Assembly (NCBI GenBank): GCA_021298315.1
Contig: JAJTFC010000018.1
Coordinates: forward strand, 1 to 40,567
Origin: Planctomycetaceae bacterium
GTDB lineage: Bacteria > Planctomycetota > Planctomycetia > Pirellulales > Pirellulaceae
DNA: 40,567 bases
Direction of reading: 5' to 3'
In this document: positions 15,541-26,396 of the stretch, in pieces
How the letters are laid out: each line of letters opens with the position of its first letter
Position numbering within the stretch: the stretch's first letter is position 1
The notes under the pieces: model-generated
The model's input: only the letters and a program-made list of their open reading frames with translations
Databases searched by the model: none
What the model was told of the DNA's origin: nothing
Position numbers and translations under genes: made by a program

Positions 15541-16770
15541 ATGTTTAAGAAGTTCTACCTGACCCGTTGGTTCATGCTATCGACCGGATTGTTCATAAGT
15601 GGCCAGGTACTCGCCGAGGACTGGCCTCAATTTCGTGGCTCCTTCGTAGGTGGAGCCGCGAGTAAATCCACACTTCCTGACAAATTCGACGGCGAGTCGG
15701 GTGCTAACATCGCATGGAAGGTTTCGATCCCTGGACGCAGCGTCGGTGGAGCGATTGTCGTTGGAGACCAAGTCATTACGACCACAAGCGATGGTCTTGA
15801 ACAACGTCGTATTCGACTTCTAAGCTACGACGCGACAAGCGGGAAACCTCGATGGGAGCAACAGCTTGTAGCCAGGGGGCGTCCTTACTGCCATCCAACG
15901 AGCGCCAATGCTGCACCCACGCCTGCTAGCGATGGCAAGCATGTGGTAGCGTTCTTTAGCTCCAACGATATCGCATGTACGGATTTGCAAGGTAACCTTC
16001 TATGGTATCGGTCCTTGGCCAGCGATTTTCCTAAAGCTGGAAACGATGTCGGGATGAGTGCATCGCCGACGATCGTCGATGGCGTGGTGGTTGTTCAAGT
16101 GGAATGCCAAGGGGATTCGTTCGCTTTAGGCATAAACATTTCGGATGGGACAACCGTTTGGAAAAAAGAAAGGCCTCGCAAAGCAAACTGGGCTTCGCCA
16201 ACTTCCGTCCAATTGCCCAGCGGCAAGACGGCAGTCGTCATGCAGTCGAGCGAAAATTTAGTTGCAGTGAACCCCTCGGATGGAAAGGAGTTATGGAAGA
16301 TCGATATGGGATGTTCGACGACTCCTTCGTCGACGGTCTCCAATGGCCGGCTGATCGTTCCATCCGGCGGGCTAACAGCCTTGGATCTTTCCAGCGCTGG
16401 TGCTCCGAGCAAACTCTGGTTTGAGAACAAGCTGAATTCAACTGCTTGTTCGCCCCTGGTGGATAACGACAAAGTTTATGTCGTAAATCGAACGATCTTG
16501 GTCTGTGGTGATTTGTTCACGGGGAAAGTTCTATGGCAGCTTCGTATCCCCGATGCGAATCAAATTTGGTCGTCGCCAGTGATTGCCAACAAGCGTTTGT
16601 ACCTGTTCTCCATGGATGGATCTTGTGCTGTCGTATCCCTGGATGGAGAGGAAGGCAAGATCGAGAATGTCAACAAACTTGGAGATGAGGTTCTCGGTTC
16701 GCCGGCAATTTCAGGAAACGCGATGTTCGTACGAGGAGCTCAAAACCTCTGGAAGATCCAAGCCAAGTGA
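15541..16770 (+). CDS. secreted PQQ-like beta-propeller repeat protein
   Basis: 409 residues with a signal peptide (KKFYLTRWFMLSTGL, cleavage near VLAED) followed by DWPQFRG, the usual opening of planctomycete PQQ-like propeller proteins. Blades repeat the SPTIVDGVVVV / DGKELWK pattern (SPLVDNDKVYVV, SSPVIANKRLYLF, SPAISGNAMFV). A propeller of this kind is normally a binding or scaffold module, and I see no residues that mark a PQQ dehydrogenase. AAGGA lies nine bases before the ATG. The stop overlaps the aroA GTG by three bases (GTGA), so it is probably translated together with aroA, which is odd for an exported protein and a cytosolic enzyme. Confidence 0.85.
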   Translation: MFKKFYLTRWFMLSTGLFISGQVLAEDWPQFRGSFVGGAASKSTLPDKFDGESGANIAWKVSIPGRSVGGAIVVGDQVITTTSDGLEQRRIRLLSYDATSGKPRWEQQLVARGRPYCHPTSANAAPTPASDGKHVVAFFSSNDIACTDLQGNLLWYRSLASDFPKAGNDVGMSASPTIVDGVVVVQVECQGDSFALGINISDGTTVWKKERPRKANWASPTSVQLPSGKTAVVMQSSENLVAVNPSDGKELWKIDMGCSTTPSSTVSNGRLIVPSGGLTALDLSSAGAPSKLWFENKLNSTACSPLVDNDKVYVVNRTILVCGDLFTGKVLWQLRIPDANQIWSSPVIANKRLYLFSMDGSCAVVSLDGEEGKIENVNKLGDEVLGSPAISGNAMFVRGAQNLWKIQAK

Positions 16771-18128
16771 CATCGGAAAAAGCCAGCAGCGAGTGCAAGC
16801 CTCGCGCCGTTTCGATCCCTTGTATCTCGAAACCCGTCTGCGGGGCGGTTCGTGTGCCAGGTTCCAAGAGCCTAACGAATCGAGCGGTTCTATGTGCGGC
16901 AATGGCCCAAGGAAGATCGGTCTTGTCGGGTGTACTCGAGAGCGAAGACACCATTGTCATGATCGATGCTTGGAGGAAGCTTGGGCTTCGAATCGATTGG
17001 GATCGAGATCGATGCGAGGCGGTTATCGAGGGGTGTGGCGGGCAACCACCGATCGATAAGGGGGATCTGTTTATAGCGAACAGCGGAACATCCATCCGAT
17101 TTCTTACCGCTGCGCTTGCAGCAACCCGAGGCGAGTACATCCTCGATGGTGTTCCTCGGATGCGCCAACGCCCGATCGGCGACCTGCTTCGTGGACTTGG
17201 ACATTGGGGCGCAGATTTAGAAAGTAAAAATTCCGATAATGCCGATTGCCCTCCCGTCCTCTTGAGAGCAAACGGCCTACAAGGTGGACGATCCTCGGTG
17301 CGTGGGGATGTATCGAGTCAATTCTTAAGCGGCATGCTTATGGCGGCCCCTTATTGCAAAACTCCCGTCGAGCTTTCTGTACTCGGAGATCTCGTATCGA
17401 AACCTTATGTGGATATGACCCTTGCCGTGATGCGGGACTTTGGTGTCCAGGTCAAGACGACTGCGGCGGATCATACTTCGTCGCTAACTTATCAAATCGA
17501 TGCACCTCAAAACTATAGGGGAACTCCTTATCGGATCGAGCCCGATGCGTCGGCAGCAAGCTATTTTTGGGCTGCTGCGGCGATCACAGGAGGCCAAGTC
17601 CGCGTCGAGGGACTTGGGCTCGATGCCCTTCAGGGGGACGTTGGCTTTGTCAAGATCCTTGAGCGGATGGGATCGAAAGTTGCGACCGGAACCGATCCAA
17701 ACGGAGAATCTTGGATCGAGGTTTCCGGAAGGGCAAGCCACGGGATCGACGTTAACATGTCCGACATTAGCGATACTGTACAAACGCTAGCGGCGGTGGC
17801 ATTGTTTGCGGATGCTCCCACAAGGGTGCGTGGCGTAGCCCACAATCGGCACAAAGAGACCGATCGAATTGGTGATTTGATCACCGAGATCCGTCGCTTG
17901 GGTGCTGAGGCTCAAGAACACGAGGATGGATTGACGATTTACCCTAAGCCACTTCGAGGGTGCGAAATACAAACTTATAGGGATCACCGCATGGCGATGA
18001 GTTTCGCATTAGTAGCCATGATGGTTCCCGGTTGTTTGGTCTTGGATCCGCGTTGCACGGAAAAGACCTATCCAAAATACTTCGGGGATTTGGGTAGAAT
18101 GATTGGGCATGCGGCGGAATACTTATAA
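16767..18128 (+). CDS. aroA: 3-phosphoshikimate 1-carboxyvinyltransferase (EPSP synthase)
   Basis: The sixth step of the shikimate pathway: shikimate-3-phosphate plus phosphoenolpyruvate gives EPSP, in the cytoplasm. The 453-residue protein has the family blocks in order: [11 protein letters not shown] (30-40), [42 protein letters not shown] and [12 protein letters not shown]. The start is a GTG whose last two bases are part of the preceding TGA stop, implying translational coupling to the propeller protein gene. The conserved glycine of the NxGT loop is present; the residue after the loop Arg is Phe where E. coli has Pro101. thrC starts 40 bases downstream. Confidence 0.95.
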   Translation: MTSEKASSECKPRAVSIPCISKPVCGAVRVPGSKSLTNRAVLCAAMAQGRSVLSGVLESEDTIVMIDAWRKLGLRIDWDRDRCEAVIEGCGGQPPIDKGDLFIANSGTSIRFLTAALAATRGEYILDGVPRMRQRPIGDLLRGLGHWGADLESKNSDNADCPPVLLRANGLQGGRSSVRGDVSSQFLSGMLMAAPYCKTPVELSVLGDLVSKPYVDMTLAVMRDFGVQVKTTAADHTSSLTYQIDAPQNYRGTPYRIEPDASAASYFWAAAAITGGQVRVEGLGLDALQGDVGFVKILERMGSKVATGTDPNGESWIEVSGRASHGIDVNMSDISDTVQTLAAVALFADAPTRVRGVAHNRHKETDRIGDLITEIRRLGAEAQEHEDGLTIYPKPLRGCEIQTYRDHRMAMSFALVAMMVPGCLVLDPRCTEKTYPKYFGDLGRMIGHAAEYL

Positions 18129-18168
18129 GTCCACGCGCAGCCCGTACCCACTCACTTGCATCCCAAGT

Positions 18169-19596
18169 ATGACAACGACAGCTCAAAGCCGACAGGCGAC
18201 TTCGACGGATGCATGCTACCAGCGTTGCTTGAATATTGATTGCGCTTCGACCTATGATGTCTCTGAGGTTCGAACCAAATGCGGAGTCTGCGGAGACCTT
18301 TTGGACGTCGTTTACGATTGGTCACGGATCAAGACACCATCGCGTCTGTTGGATTTAGAGAGCTTGTGGTCAAAGCGACACGAGCCTTTGCGCTTTAGCG
18401 GGGTGTGGCGATTCCATGAGCTTTTGCCTTTCGCTCCCGCCAATCGTGTGATCACCGTAGGAGAGGGACAAACGCTCCTGCAGCAAGCCGATTTCGTTTC
18501 GCGGTACGTGGGTTTACGACCTGGTCAATTGTATTTGCAATACGAAGGGATGAATCCTTCGGGTTCGTTCAAAGATAACGGGATGTGTGCTGCTTTTACG
18601 CATGCCCATATGGTGGGTGCAAAACGGGCTGCTTGCGCATCGACCGGCAATACCAGCGCATCGCTAGCGATGTATTGTGCTGTGACTCAACTGATGAAGG
18701 CGATCATTTTTATTGGTTCGGGCAAGATCTCTTATGGCAAGCTATCGCAGGCTCTTGAGTATGGAGCATTGACGGTTCAAATCGCCGGTGATTTCGACGA
18801 TGCGATGGCTCGGGTTCAAGAGATCTCCAAGGAGCTAGGAATATACCTCGTCAACAGCGTCAACCCATTTAGGCTCGAAGGACAGAAGACTGTGATGTTT
18901 CGGGTGCTTGAAGCATTGCGATGGGAAGTCCCCGATTGGATCGTGGTTCCTGGTGGCAATCTTGGAAACAGCAGCGCCTTTGGCAAGGCCTTTATGGAAC
19001 TCAAGGAACTCGGACTTATCACACGAGTCCCTCGTTTGGCGGTGATCAATGCTGCGGGTGCTGACACGCTCGACGTGCTGTACAACCAAAGAAACCTGCG
19101 ATGGAATCGAGGCCGGCCTCGGATGGAGACGGCATGTTGGTATTACGACGAATTGGACAAGGGCAAGATCAAGGCCGATACGATTGCCAGTGCGATTGAG
19201 ATCAATCGTCCAGTGAACCTCAAAAAGTGTTTGCGTGCATTGGATGTCTGCGATGGAGTGGTTCGCAAGGTCAGCGACCAAGAGATCCTCGATGCAAAGG
19301 CTCAGGTTGGAGCCGGGGGAATCGGATGCGAACCCGCCAGTGCCGCGAGTGTCGCAGGTGCCAAGTTGCTTAGGCAACAAGGAGTCATTGGGTACGAAGA
19401 CCGCGTCGTGTGCATACTGACCGGGCATCAACTCAAAGATCCGACGGCAACGGTCGCTTACCACACGACCGACCAAGACACGTTTGAGGAGGTCCTAGGA
19501 AGCCGAGGGGTCACGCGCGCTTCTTATGCCAATCGGGCGATCGCTGTTCCCAACAAAGTCGAAGACATCATCAAAGCGATCCAACTGTATTCGTAG
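18169..19596 (+). CDS. thrC: threonine synthase
   Basis: PLP enzyme converting O-phospho-L-homoserine to threonine. I chose ATG 18169 (475 residues); the frame is open to 18103 but that part overlaps the end of aroA. The N-terminus has a four-cysteine pattern (CLNIDC and CGVCG) like the small zinc-ribbon of plant-type and archaeal threonine synthases. K135 in [10 protein letters not shown] binds the cofactor, [10 protein letters not shown] is the substrate loop, and [15 protein letters not shown] holds the phosphate-binding glycines. It ends a co-directional run that also has dapL and aroA, so lysine, aromatic and threonine synthesis are grouped. Its last 26 bases overlap the tail of the minus-strand alkB-like gene. 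Confidence 0.93.
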   Translation: MTTTAQSRQATSTDACYQRCLNIDCASTYDVSEVRTKCGVCGDLLDVVYDWSRIKTPSRLLDLESLWSKRHEPLRFSGVWRFHELLPFAPANRVITVGEGQTLLQQADFVSRYVGLRPGQLYLQYEGMNPSGSFKDNGMCAAFTHAHMVGAKRAACASTGNTSASLAMYCAVTQLMKAIIFIGSGKISYGKLSQALEYGALTVQIAGDFDDAMARVQEISKELGIYLVNSVNPFRLEGQKTVMFRVLEALRWEVPDWIVVPGGNLGNSSAFGKAFMELKELGLITRVPRLAVINAAGADTLDVLYNQRNLRWNRGRPRMETACWYYDELDKGKIKADTIASAIEINRPVNLKKCLRALDVCDGVVRKVSDQEILDAKAQVGAGGIGCEPASAASVAGAKLLRQQGVIGYEDRVVCILTGHQLKDPTATVAYHTTDQDTFEEVLGSRGVTRASYANRAIAVPNKVEDIIKAIQLYS

Positions 19597-20623
19597 CTTG
19601 CGGCAACCGGCGATCCATGACGGCGAACCAAAGCGGAGGGATCAAGGCCAGCAAGACCATCCCAGGATACCCGTTGGGCATCTGAGGACTGGCCGATTCA
19701 GTGCATAGGACTTGATAAGGTTTCTCAGCCGACATGTGGTGATCCGAGTGGCGACTGAGTTCAAAGAGCAGCATGCGGCTGATACGATGATTGCTGTTCC
19801 ACGAATGCGATTCAGAGACCGACTCCCACCGACCATGGGGAGCTTTCTGGCGTCGCAGTCCATAGTGTTCGACGTAATTAATGATCTCCAGCAAGAGAAA
19901 CGACAAGCAAGCGACCGCAAGATAAACCGGCAGAAACCCGGGGCCAAAAAGGTAAGCAAGCAGGCACAACCAAGCGGCTTGGATCAGCAAAAACCAGATC
20001 ATCTCGTTGCGGTAACTCCAGATACCAAGCCCATGCTTGTTTAACCGCTTGGCTTCGAGTTTCCATGCGGAGAACCACTGAAGTGGTATGGTTCTGAGGA
20101 TGAATCGATACACATCCATCCCCTTGGGGGCCGAAGCGGGGTCGTTGTCGGTGGCGACTTGGGCATGATGACCTCGGACATGTTCGATCGCAAAATGCAT
20201 GTACAAAACGGACATCAGTAATAACTTACCGATCCAGCGTTCCCAAGCGGTTTTCCGATGGATCAACTCATGGGCTACGGTAATACCGATCCCGCCGGTA
20301 CTTAGCATGACTGAAAGGATCCAACCGACGCGTACCCACCAGGGCTCATTGGATTGCCTCCAAACAAATCCCAGATAAAGAATCAGCAGTATCTGAACCG
20401 GTAGATGTAGATAGAGGATCAGGCTATAGAAAGGCTTCGCGCGAGCCGCCTTGGATGCCTCCTCATCGAGGTTCTCGTCTTGGACACCAAGAATCGCATC
20501 GAGTGCGGGAATGGCGATAAAGACACCGGCTACGGTGATCCAAGCCCATGGGCCGCCGAAGGCTAGGCCTATGGCTGCAAGGATGGGAATTAAGAACGAA
20601 GCCAAGTACAGCCAAGATTTCAC
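19571..20623 (-). CDS. AlkB-family alkane/fatty-acyl membrane di-iron monooxygenase
   Basis: A polytopic membrane protein of 350 residues with the histidine boxes of AlkB alkane 1-monooxygenase: HELIH (118-122), EHVRGHH (147-153), NYVEHYG (249-255), HSWNSNH (273-279) and RHSDHH (291-296). These bind the two irons. AlkB enzymes hydroxylate the end carbon of alkanes; close relatives act on other acyl chains, so the substrate is not certain. I chose the GTG at 20623, four bases after the rseP stop, because it gives a normal N-terminus; a longer frame to 20662 overlaps rseP. No rubredoxin gene is visible nearby. The 3' end overlaps thrC by 26 bases, tail to tail. Confidence 0.88.
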   Translation of the reverse strand: MKSWLYLASFLIPILAAIGLAFGGPWAWITVAGVFIAIPALDAILGVQDENLDEEASKAARAKPFYSLILYLHLPVQILLILYLGFVWRQSNEPWWVRVGWILSVMLSTGGIGITVAHELIHRKTAWERWIGKLLLMSVLYMHFAIEHVRGHHAQVATDNDPASAPKGMDVYRFILRTIPLQWFSAWKLEAKRLNKHGLGIWSYRNEMIWFLLIQAAWLCLLAYLFGPGFLPVYLAVACLSFLLLEIINYVEHYGLRRQKAPHGRWESVSESHSWNSNHRISRMLLFELSRHSDHHMSAEKPYQVLCTESASPQMPNGYPGMVLLALIPPLWFAVMDRRLPQATNTVGSL

Positions 20624-20627
20624 TTTG

Positions 20628-22826
20628 CTACATCCAGGCGCCGAAAAAGTGCAGGAAATCATTTCGGAAAGCCAACACCATCAAACAGAGTAAAGCGACG
20701 ATGCCGCCGATGGTCAGTTTCACTTGCAGATCCTCATTGACCGGTTTGCCCGTGATGGCTTCAGCGGCAAGAAAAACCATATGGCCGCCATCGAGAGCTG
20801 GAATGGGGAGAAAGTTCACGACGGCAAGGTTGGCACTTAGGAGTGTCAGGAACATCAATAGCGTACTGACTCCTTCCGATGCAGCCGAGGTGGCTTGAAC
20901 GGCGATCGTAGCTGGTCCACCGATGTAGTTGAATGCTTTTCCCGTGACGATCAAACCGAGGAACTCGAGGACATCTCCAATACCCCGCCGAATCTCTTGC
21001 ACTCCTTTTTGCAAGGATGCTGCAACCGACTTAGCAAAGTATTTCTGTCGATAAGGGGAAAGTGCAATTCGCCGATCAGGGGAGAATACATCCGATTCCT
21101 CGTGGATCGAAACCGTTGCGGTCTCGATCTTCGAGTCTCGCTCGACGACCAAGTTCATCGGCAAGCCTTTCGGAAGAGCTTGGAGAACTGCATGGATGTA
21201 CTGCAAGTTTTTGACGTTATCCACCGGGGTCTGCTTGGAGAACAATGTATCGAGCTTGGTATCCTTCAAGTAACCCGTTTGGGTTTCGCTGAGTTTCCCG
21301 AACTCGATTTGTTTGACGATATCGCCTGCTTGCAGCCCACTGCTTGCGGCTGGGCTAGCCGGGTGGATGGAATTGATTTTGGGCGAAATACGATAGACTA
21401 AGCCAGAGCCGGGTAGTTCCATGCCGACGGCACCGTAAATCGGCAGTTCGTTTTCAAGGAGAAATCGATTTGGTACGGTCCACTCAAGGAAGACCGGATC
21501 GCTATTGGCTCTGGCGAATTCCAGCCTGACCGACTTGCCCGCCATGCTTGCAATGCGGTTCGGTAGGGCGACAGCATCCTCGATGGCTTGTCCATTGAGC
21601 TTCGTTGGCACATCACCCATGCGGATACCGGCGTTTGCGGCCGGGGAGTCGCCAGCCACAACGGTGACCGCATCAGGAGCGAACCGTAGCCCAAGGGTTT
21701 TCAATGGGAGCGGATCGATCGGGACGACCACGTTCTGTTTGCTCGATCCGTTATCTCGCTCGACTGAAAGCTCGACTCTTTTGTCGAGTCTTGGATGCAA
21801 GATTTCATCGAGTTGATATCCAAAGAATTCCCCAGCCTTGTCGTTCGATTCGAGCAGAACGCCATCGACTCCGAGAATCTTGTCTCCAGGTTGTAGGCTG
21901 CTGAGTTTCTTGCCTTCGAATTCCTGTAGTTTTCCGAAGGTAGCGGCTTGGCCAACCGTGGTGGTCGATGTGGACCGAATTCCAATCGTTTGGAAATTGT
22001 GTCGGGCTTCGGGATCGGCATGCGCCATGCTGCCACTGACATTGACCTTTTTGCGTTCGCCCTGTCGTTCGTAGGTCAGTTCGATCGGTTCGGTTGCATT
22101 ACGAATACCACCGATGGCAACTTTCTTGCGGATCTCATCGAAGAACATCTGATCATCTTGAGTTGACCCGACCCCGACGATTCGATCCCCCGGCTTGAGC
22201 CCAGCTTGCCAAGCTGGATCGCCGGGCATGGTGCTACCGAGGATCGCCGGCGTGTAGGGAACCCCCAGGCTGAATGCAGCGGCGGCCATGAGCACACCGA
22301 AGATCAAATTCATGATCACTCCAGCGCTGATGATGATCATACGGGCGAAGACGGGTTTGGCAGGATAGGAACGAGGGTCGAGCTTGACAGCTTGTTGTTG
22401 GTCTTCCCCCAAACCTATTCGTTGGTTTTCCTCTTTGAGTTTTCGTGGGTCATCGTCTTGGCCGAGCATTTTGACGTAGCCGCCAAGCGGGATACTGCCG
22501 ATGCCATATTCGGTTTCGCCCCACTGGAATTTGGCAAGTCTCGATGGGAGTCGGATCGGACCGATTTTCATGGGCACGTCGAATCCGACGTAAAACTTCT
22601 CGCACTTAACGCCAAACATTTTGGCCGCAAGGAAATGTCCAAGTTCATGGACAAAGATCACGAAGCCTAGCCCTAGGAGCATCATGCCGATGCTGTAAGC
22701 TTTCGATAGGAGCGACTGAAACAACGAGGCATCGGCTGCGAGGATCCAGGGGGTTGCATCGCCCAAGATGTTCGAGTGCATGCTATTGTAAAAAGCGAAT
22801 TGATCTAGCATAACGATTGATTCCAT
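20628..22826 (-). CDS. rseP: RseP-type site-2 protease with four PDZ-like modules
   Basis: Intramembrane zinc metalloprotease that cuts membrane-anchored anti-sigma factors and signal peptides. At up to 732 residues it is much longer than the roughly 450 of E. coli RseP. The active-site HELGH is at 60-64 in the first membrane segment, and the second-site NFLPIPALDGGH (671-682) supplies the LDG aspartate. Between them I read four PDZ-like modules: about 193-265 (DPAWQAGLKPGD), 295-370 (SSLQPGDKILGVDG), 379-450 (DSPAANAGIRMGD) and 467-580 (SPAASSGLQAGD). The start is uncertain: ATG 22826 or ATG 22811, both overlapping the dxr end. The dxr-rseP order is widely conserved. Confidence 0.93.
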   Translation of the reverse strand: MESIVMLDQFAFYNSMHSNILGDATPWILAADASLFQSLLSKAYSIGMMLLGLGFVIFVHELGHFLAAKMFGVKCEKFYVGFDVPMKIGPIRLPSRLAKFQWGETEYGIGSIPLGGYVKMLGQDDDPRKLKEENQRIGLGEDQQQAVKLDPRSYPAKPVFARMIIISAGVIMNLIFGVLMAAAAFSLGVPYTPAILGSTMPGDPAWQAGLKPGDRIVGVGSTQDDQMFFDEIRKKVAIGGIRNATEPIELTYERQGERKKVNVSGSMAHADPEARHNFQTIGIRSTSTTTVGQAATFGKLQEFEGKKLSSLQPGDKILGVDGVLLESNDKAGEFFGYQLDEILHPRLDKRVELSVERDNGSSKQNVVVPIDPLPLKTLGLRFAPDAVTVVAGDSPAANAGIRMGDVPTKLNGQAIEDAVALPNRIASMAGKSVRLEFARANSDPVFLEWTVPNRFLLENELPIYGAVGMELPGSGLVYRISPKINSIHPASPAASSGLQAGDIVKQIEFGKLSETQTGYLKDTKLDTLFSKQTPVDNVKNLQYIHAVLQALPKGLPMNLVVERDSKIETATVSIHEESDVFSPDRRIALSPYRQKYFAKSVAASLQKGVQEIRRGIGDVLEFLGLIVTGKAFNYIGGPATIAVQATSAASEGVSTLLMFLTLLSANLAVVNFLPIPALDGGHMVFLAAEAITGKPVNEDLQVKLTIGGIVALLCLMVLAFRNDFLHFFGAWM

Positions 22827-24016
22827 CGCATCACTTCGTCGCGAGCCCAGCGATCCTGACGAAGCAGTTCTGCAAGGCTCGGATTGGTTGCGAAATCATG
22901 ATGTTGTAAAACGGATCGACAGACCTTTGCGATGTCCGTCAGCCTAATTTTTGATTGAAGAAACAGTTCCACGGCGGCTTCGTTGGCCGCGTTGAGTACC
23001 GCACCGCAAGTTCCCCCGCGACGAGCGACCTCAAAGCCGAGTTCGAGAGCGGGGTACCGGGCGGGATCGACCGGATACCAGCTCAGGGACTGCGACTGAC
23101 TCCAATCCATACGCTTGGACGTCGCAGTGGTTCGGGCCGGATAAGTCAGTGCGTATTGGATAGGTAATTTCATATCGGGGGGACTCAGTTGGGCGATGAC
23201 CGAACCATCCCTGTATTCTACCATCGAATGGATCACCGATTGCGGGTGGATGACGACTTGGATTTGCTCGGCGGGTAGCCCAAAAAGCCAGTGGGCCTCG
23301 ATCACTTCGAGGGCTTTGTTCATCATCGTGGCCGAGTCGACCGTGATTTTACGGCCCATCGACCAAGTTGGGTGGGCCAAAGCGTCTTGAATCGTTGCTT
23401 TTTCGAGTTCTTCCAGGGGCCAATCTCGCAAGGGACCGCCACTTGCCGTGAGGATAATTTTTTCCACTTGTTCATTGAGCTGGCTATCGTCTTGTCGAGT
23501 ATTCGATTCACTCTGGCCCTTGCACTGGAGGGCTTGGAAGATCGCACTGTGCTCGCTATCGACGGGGATGATTTCCGCTCCGGATTTTTTGGCGATGTTC
23601 AAGAGCAATTCGCCAGCGACGACCAAGGATTCTTTGTTGGCCAAGGCGAGTCTCTTTCCGCTTTCGACGGCTGCAAGACTTGTTTCAAGTCCAGCCACAC
23701 CAACGATAGCCGCCACAACAATATCGATCTCTGGACCGAGAATCGCTCGGATTAATTCGTCGGTTCCGCAAGCCCGCCGCATTGCATCTGATCCAGCGTT
23801 TGAGACCCACTGTTGGGCTTGAGGATTCGAAGCATCGGTGACGACCGCCAGCTTGGGCCGATGTTCGTGGCATTGCTTTTCGAAAAGCTCGAGTTGCTGA
23901 TGGCACGAGATGCATGCGAGTTCAAACTGCCCACGATGCGACTTGAGAACCTCTAAAGCCGAGCGACCGATGCTTCCTGTAGAACCCAGGATGGCTACTT
24001 TGCGAGGCTTACTCAC
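22805..24016 (-). CDS. dxr: 1-deoxy-D-xylulose-5-phosphate reductoisomerase
   Basis: Second enzyme of the MEP isoprenoid pathway: converts DXP to MEP with NADPH in the cytoplasm. The 403-residue protein starts at GTG 24016, giving MSKPRKVAILGSTGSIG with the NADPH-binding loop at 11-17. LANKES, PVDSEHSAIFQ (metal-binding Asp and Glu), TASGGPL, HPTWSMGRKITVDSATMMNKALE and HPQSVIHSMVEY follow in the normal order. Its 3' end overlaps the rseP start. It is the first gene of the minus-strand unit dxr-rseP-alkB-like and is divergent from ftsH across 258 bases. Confidence 0.96.
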   Translation of the reverse strand: MSKPRKVAILGSTGSIGRSALEVLKSHRGQFELACISCHQQLELFEKQCHEHRPKLAVVTDASNPQAQQWVSNAGSDAMRRACGTDELIRAILGPEIDIVVAAIVGVAGLETSLAAVESGKRLALANKESLVVAGELLLNIAKKSGAEIIPVDSEHSAIFQALQCKGQSESNTRQDDSQLNEQVEKIILTASGGPLRDWPLEELEKATIQDALAHPTWSMGRKITVDSATMMNKALEVIEAHWLFGLPAEQIQVVIHPQSVIHSMVEYRDGSVIAQLSPPDMKLPIQYALTYPARTTATSKRMDWSQSQSLSWYPVDPARYPALELGFEVARRGGTCGAVLNAANEAAVELFLQSKIRLTDIAKVCRSVLQHHDFATNPSLAELLRQDRWARDEVMRWNQSLC

Positions 24017-24185
24017 TCCAAGGGCTCCCGCGCAGAGGGCCTGGAGCTGGAGTCGTTGAGGTTTGCAAGTGCATGATCCGTCCTACGCGGGGCAAGCCGC
24101 GGAAGTGGCCATCGGGAATAAAACGGATTTATTCTAGGAATTTTAGGGACTGTCTGGGAATTCCTCAACATCAAACCCTGCCCAG

Positions 24186-24212
24186 GCGTTATCCCGTGTG
24201 CATAATAACGGG
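24186..24212. promoter_or_regulatory. inverted repeat in the dxr-ftsH divergent spacer
   Basis: CGTTAT and ATAACG, and an overlapping CCCG/CGGG pair, make a dyad around TGTGCATA in the 258-base spacer between divergent dxr and ftsH. It could be an operator for both genes. No convincing -35/-10 pair is visible on either strand. Confidence 0.3.
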
Positions 24213-24274
24213 AGCTATTCTAGGCCAGTGAGGCCAGGAAATTTTCACTTTATTACCCCATCGGGTATCGATGC

Positions 24275-26371
24275 ATGGCAGACGACAATAAATCGGATAA
24301 ACGCTCCAATCCACAAGGGAATGGTCAACCCGGCAGCAACTGGCTGATGTACGCTCTGCTGGGCATGCTCTTGCTAATGGCCGCCTTTAGCTTTGTCTCA
24401 ACGGCTTTATACCAGGAGATCCGATACCCAGACTTGGTGGAATTGATCGATGCGACCAAGTACAACGATTCCTCCCAGACTACGTTTGCTGAAGGCTCTG
24501 AGGGCAAGAAAATCATCACGGTGAACAATGAGAAGTATGAGCTTAGCCGTTTGCGCAACGTACAAGTCGACAAAGATACGGTGCGCGGTGAGATCACGGT
24601 CTCGAAAATAGTCGATGGAAAGCCGGCGACTCCCAAGAACCGTATCTTCCAATCGGTCAAAGACAACTCGGAGAATACCAACAAAGAGCTCAAGGATAAG
24701 TTGACGGCATCGAAGATCTCCTGGGACAACGCCCCAGGCCAGAGCATGCTGACTCAATTCTTCTGGATGTTCCTCCTGCCGTTCTTTTTAATCTCCACCT
24801 TGCTCTATTTCTTCATGCGTCGCATGGGGGGAATCGGATCCCCAATGCAGTTTGGACGCTCCAGGGGCAAGCTCTATGCGCAAGAAGATATAGGCATCAC
24901 CTTCAACGATGTCGCCGGGATCGATGAAGCGGTCGAAGAGGTTCGAGAGATCGTTGACTTTCTCAAGCATCCGGAAAAATACCAGCGACTCGGGGGGCGA
25001 ATCCCGCGAGGCGTTCTATTGGTAGGCCCACCGGGAACAGGTAAAACTTTATTGGCCAAGGCGATTGCTGGCGAAGCGGGAGTTCCGTTTTTCTCGTTGT
25101 CGGGGTCGGACTTTGTCGAGATGTTCGTCGGTGTGGGTGCAGCTCGTGTGCGAGATATGTTTCAGCAGGCGGTCGCAAAGTCGCCTTGCATCATCTTCAT
25201 CGATGAACTCGACGCATTAGGCAAAAGCCGAGCGGGAAATATTGTAGGCTCGCACGACGAACGAGAACAAACTCTCAACGCACTGCTTGTTGAGATGGAT
25301 GGTTTCGACCCGAACTCTGGCGTGATCGTGATGGCGGCTACCAACCGGCCCGAGACGCTCGATCCAGCCTTGTTGCGAGCAGGACGGTTTGATCGGCATG
25401 TGCTAGTCGATCGTCCCGACAAACAGGGGCGCGAAGACATCCTGAAAGTACACGTCAAAAATGTAAAGCTCAGTAGCAACGTTGAGTTAACCCATATCGC
25501 TGCGATCACACCTGGTTTTGTCGGTGCGGATCTGGCGAACTTGGTTAACGAAGCTGCGTTATTGGCAGCCCGTAAAGGAAAGAATGTAGTTGATCAAGAC
25601 GAGCTTAATGAAGCTGTCGAGCGCGCAGCGGCCGGCTTGGAAAAGAAAAAACGGGTAATGAACGAAGACGAAAAGCTTCGTGTGGCGTATCACGAAGCTG
25701 GACACGCACTGGTGGCTTATTCGATTCCAAACACGGATCCTGTGCACAAAGTTTCGATTATCCCAAGAGGTGTCGCGGCGTTGGGATATACCATGCAACG
25801 CCCAGAGGATGATCGCTATTTGGTGACGCAACCTGAACTCGAAGCCCAGATGCAAGTGCTGCTTGCTGGTACTCTCACCGAAGAGATGGTCTTCCGTGAC
25901 ATCAGCACGGGAGCCTCGAACGACCTAGAAAGAGCCACCAACATCGCACGAGCGATGGTCATGCAGTACGGCATGAGCCGCCTCGGCAGGGTTAACTTTC
26001 GCGAAGGCAACCGATCCGCATTTCTTGCCACTGGTGGTGGCGAATCCTTTGGCCGCGATTACTCTGAACAGACTGCAAGAGAGATCGATCAGGAAGTTAA
26101 GAGATTGATTGATGAGTCGGCAGCCCACGCAAGGACGATCCTGACGGAACGTAGGTCAGCATTAGAAGCACTGGCCAATCGACTTATGGAAGTCGAAGTC
26201 GTTGATGGACAGGACCTTAAGAAGATTGTCGATGCGACGATCGATGGACCGCGTGTCGTTCCTGGAACGGTTCCGAACCCAGCGGCAAACTCGATGAGCG
26301 GTAATGCTTCGACGCTAAGCGACCAGGTGCCCAAAGCAACAGGTGGCCCCGGTATGGTTGCAGAGCAATAG
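24275..26371 (+). CDS. ftsH: ATP-dependent zinc metalloprotease FtsH
   Basis: Membrane-anchored AAA+ protease that degrades misfolded and regulatory membrane proteins. The 698 residues contain membrane segment 1 (about 23-46), a periplasmic part of about 110 residues, membrane segment 2 (about 160-181), Walker A GPPGTGKT (251-258, K257), Walker [10 protein letters not shown], the arginine-finger region ending RAGRFDRH, and the zinc site HEAGH (473-477). All catalytic residues are present. ATG 24275 is chosen because the ATG four bases upstream is out of frame and soon stops. The C-terminal tail is rich in small and polar residues. It lies opposite dxr-rseP, so two membrane proteolysis genes share one regulatory spacer. 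Confidence 0.97.
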   Translation: MADDNKSDKRSNPQGNGQPGSNWLMYALLGMLLLMAAFSFVSTALYQEIRYPDLVELIDATKYNDSSQTTFAEGSEGKKIITVNNEKYELSRLRNVQVDKDTVRGEITVSKIVDGKPATPKNRIFQSVKDNSENTNKELKDKLTASKISWDNAPGQSMLTQFFWMFLLPFFLISTLLYFFMRRMGGIGSPMQFGRSRGKLYAQEDIGITFNDVAGIDEAVEEVREIVDFLKHPEKYQRLGGRIPRGVLLVGPPGTGKTLLAKAIAGEAGVPFFSLSGSDFVEMFVGVGAARVRDMFQQAVAKSPCIIFIDELDALGKSRAGNIVGSHDEREQTLNALLVEMDGFDPNSGVIVMAATNRPETLDPALLRAGRFDRHVLVDRPDKQGREDILKVHVKNVKLSSNVELTHIAAITPGFVGADLANLVNEAALLAARKGKNVVDQDELNEAVERAAAGLEKKKRVMNEDEKLRVAYHEAGHALVAYSIPNTDPVHKVSIIPRGVAALGYTMQRPEDDRYLVTQPELEAQMQVLLAGTLTEEMVFRDISTGASNDLERATNIARAMVMQYGMSRLGRVNFREGNRSAFLATGGGESFGRDYSEQTAREIDQEVKRLIDESAAHARTILTERRSALEALANRLMEVEVVDGQDLKKIVDATIDGPRVVPGTVPNPAANSMSGNASTLSDQVPKATGGPGMVAEQ

Positions 26372-26396
26372 ACAAACGTAGAGCCTTGGCAACTGG

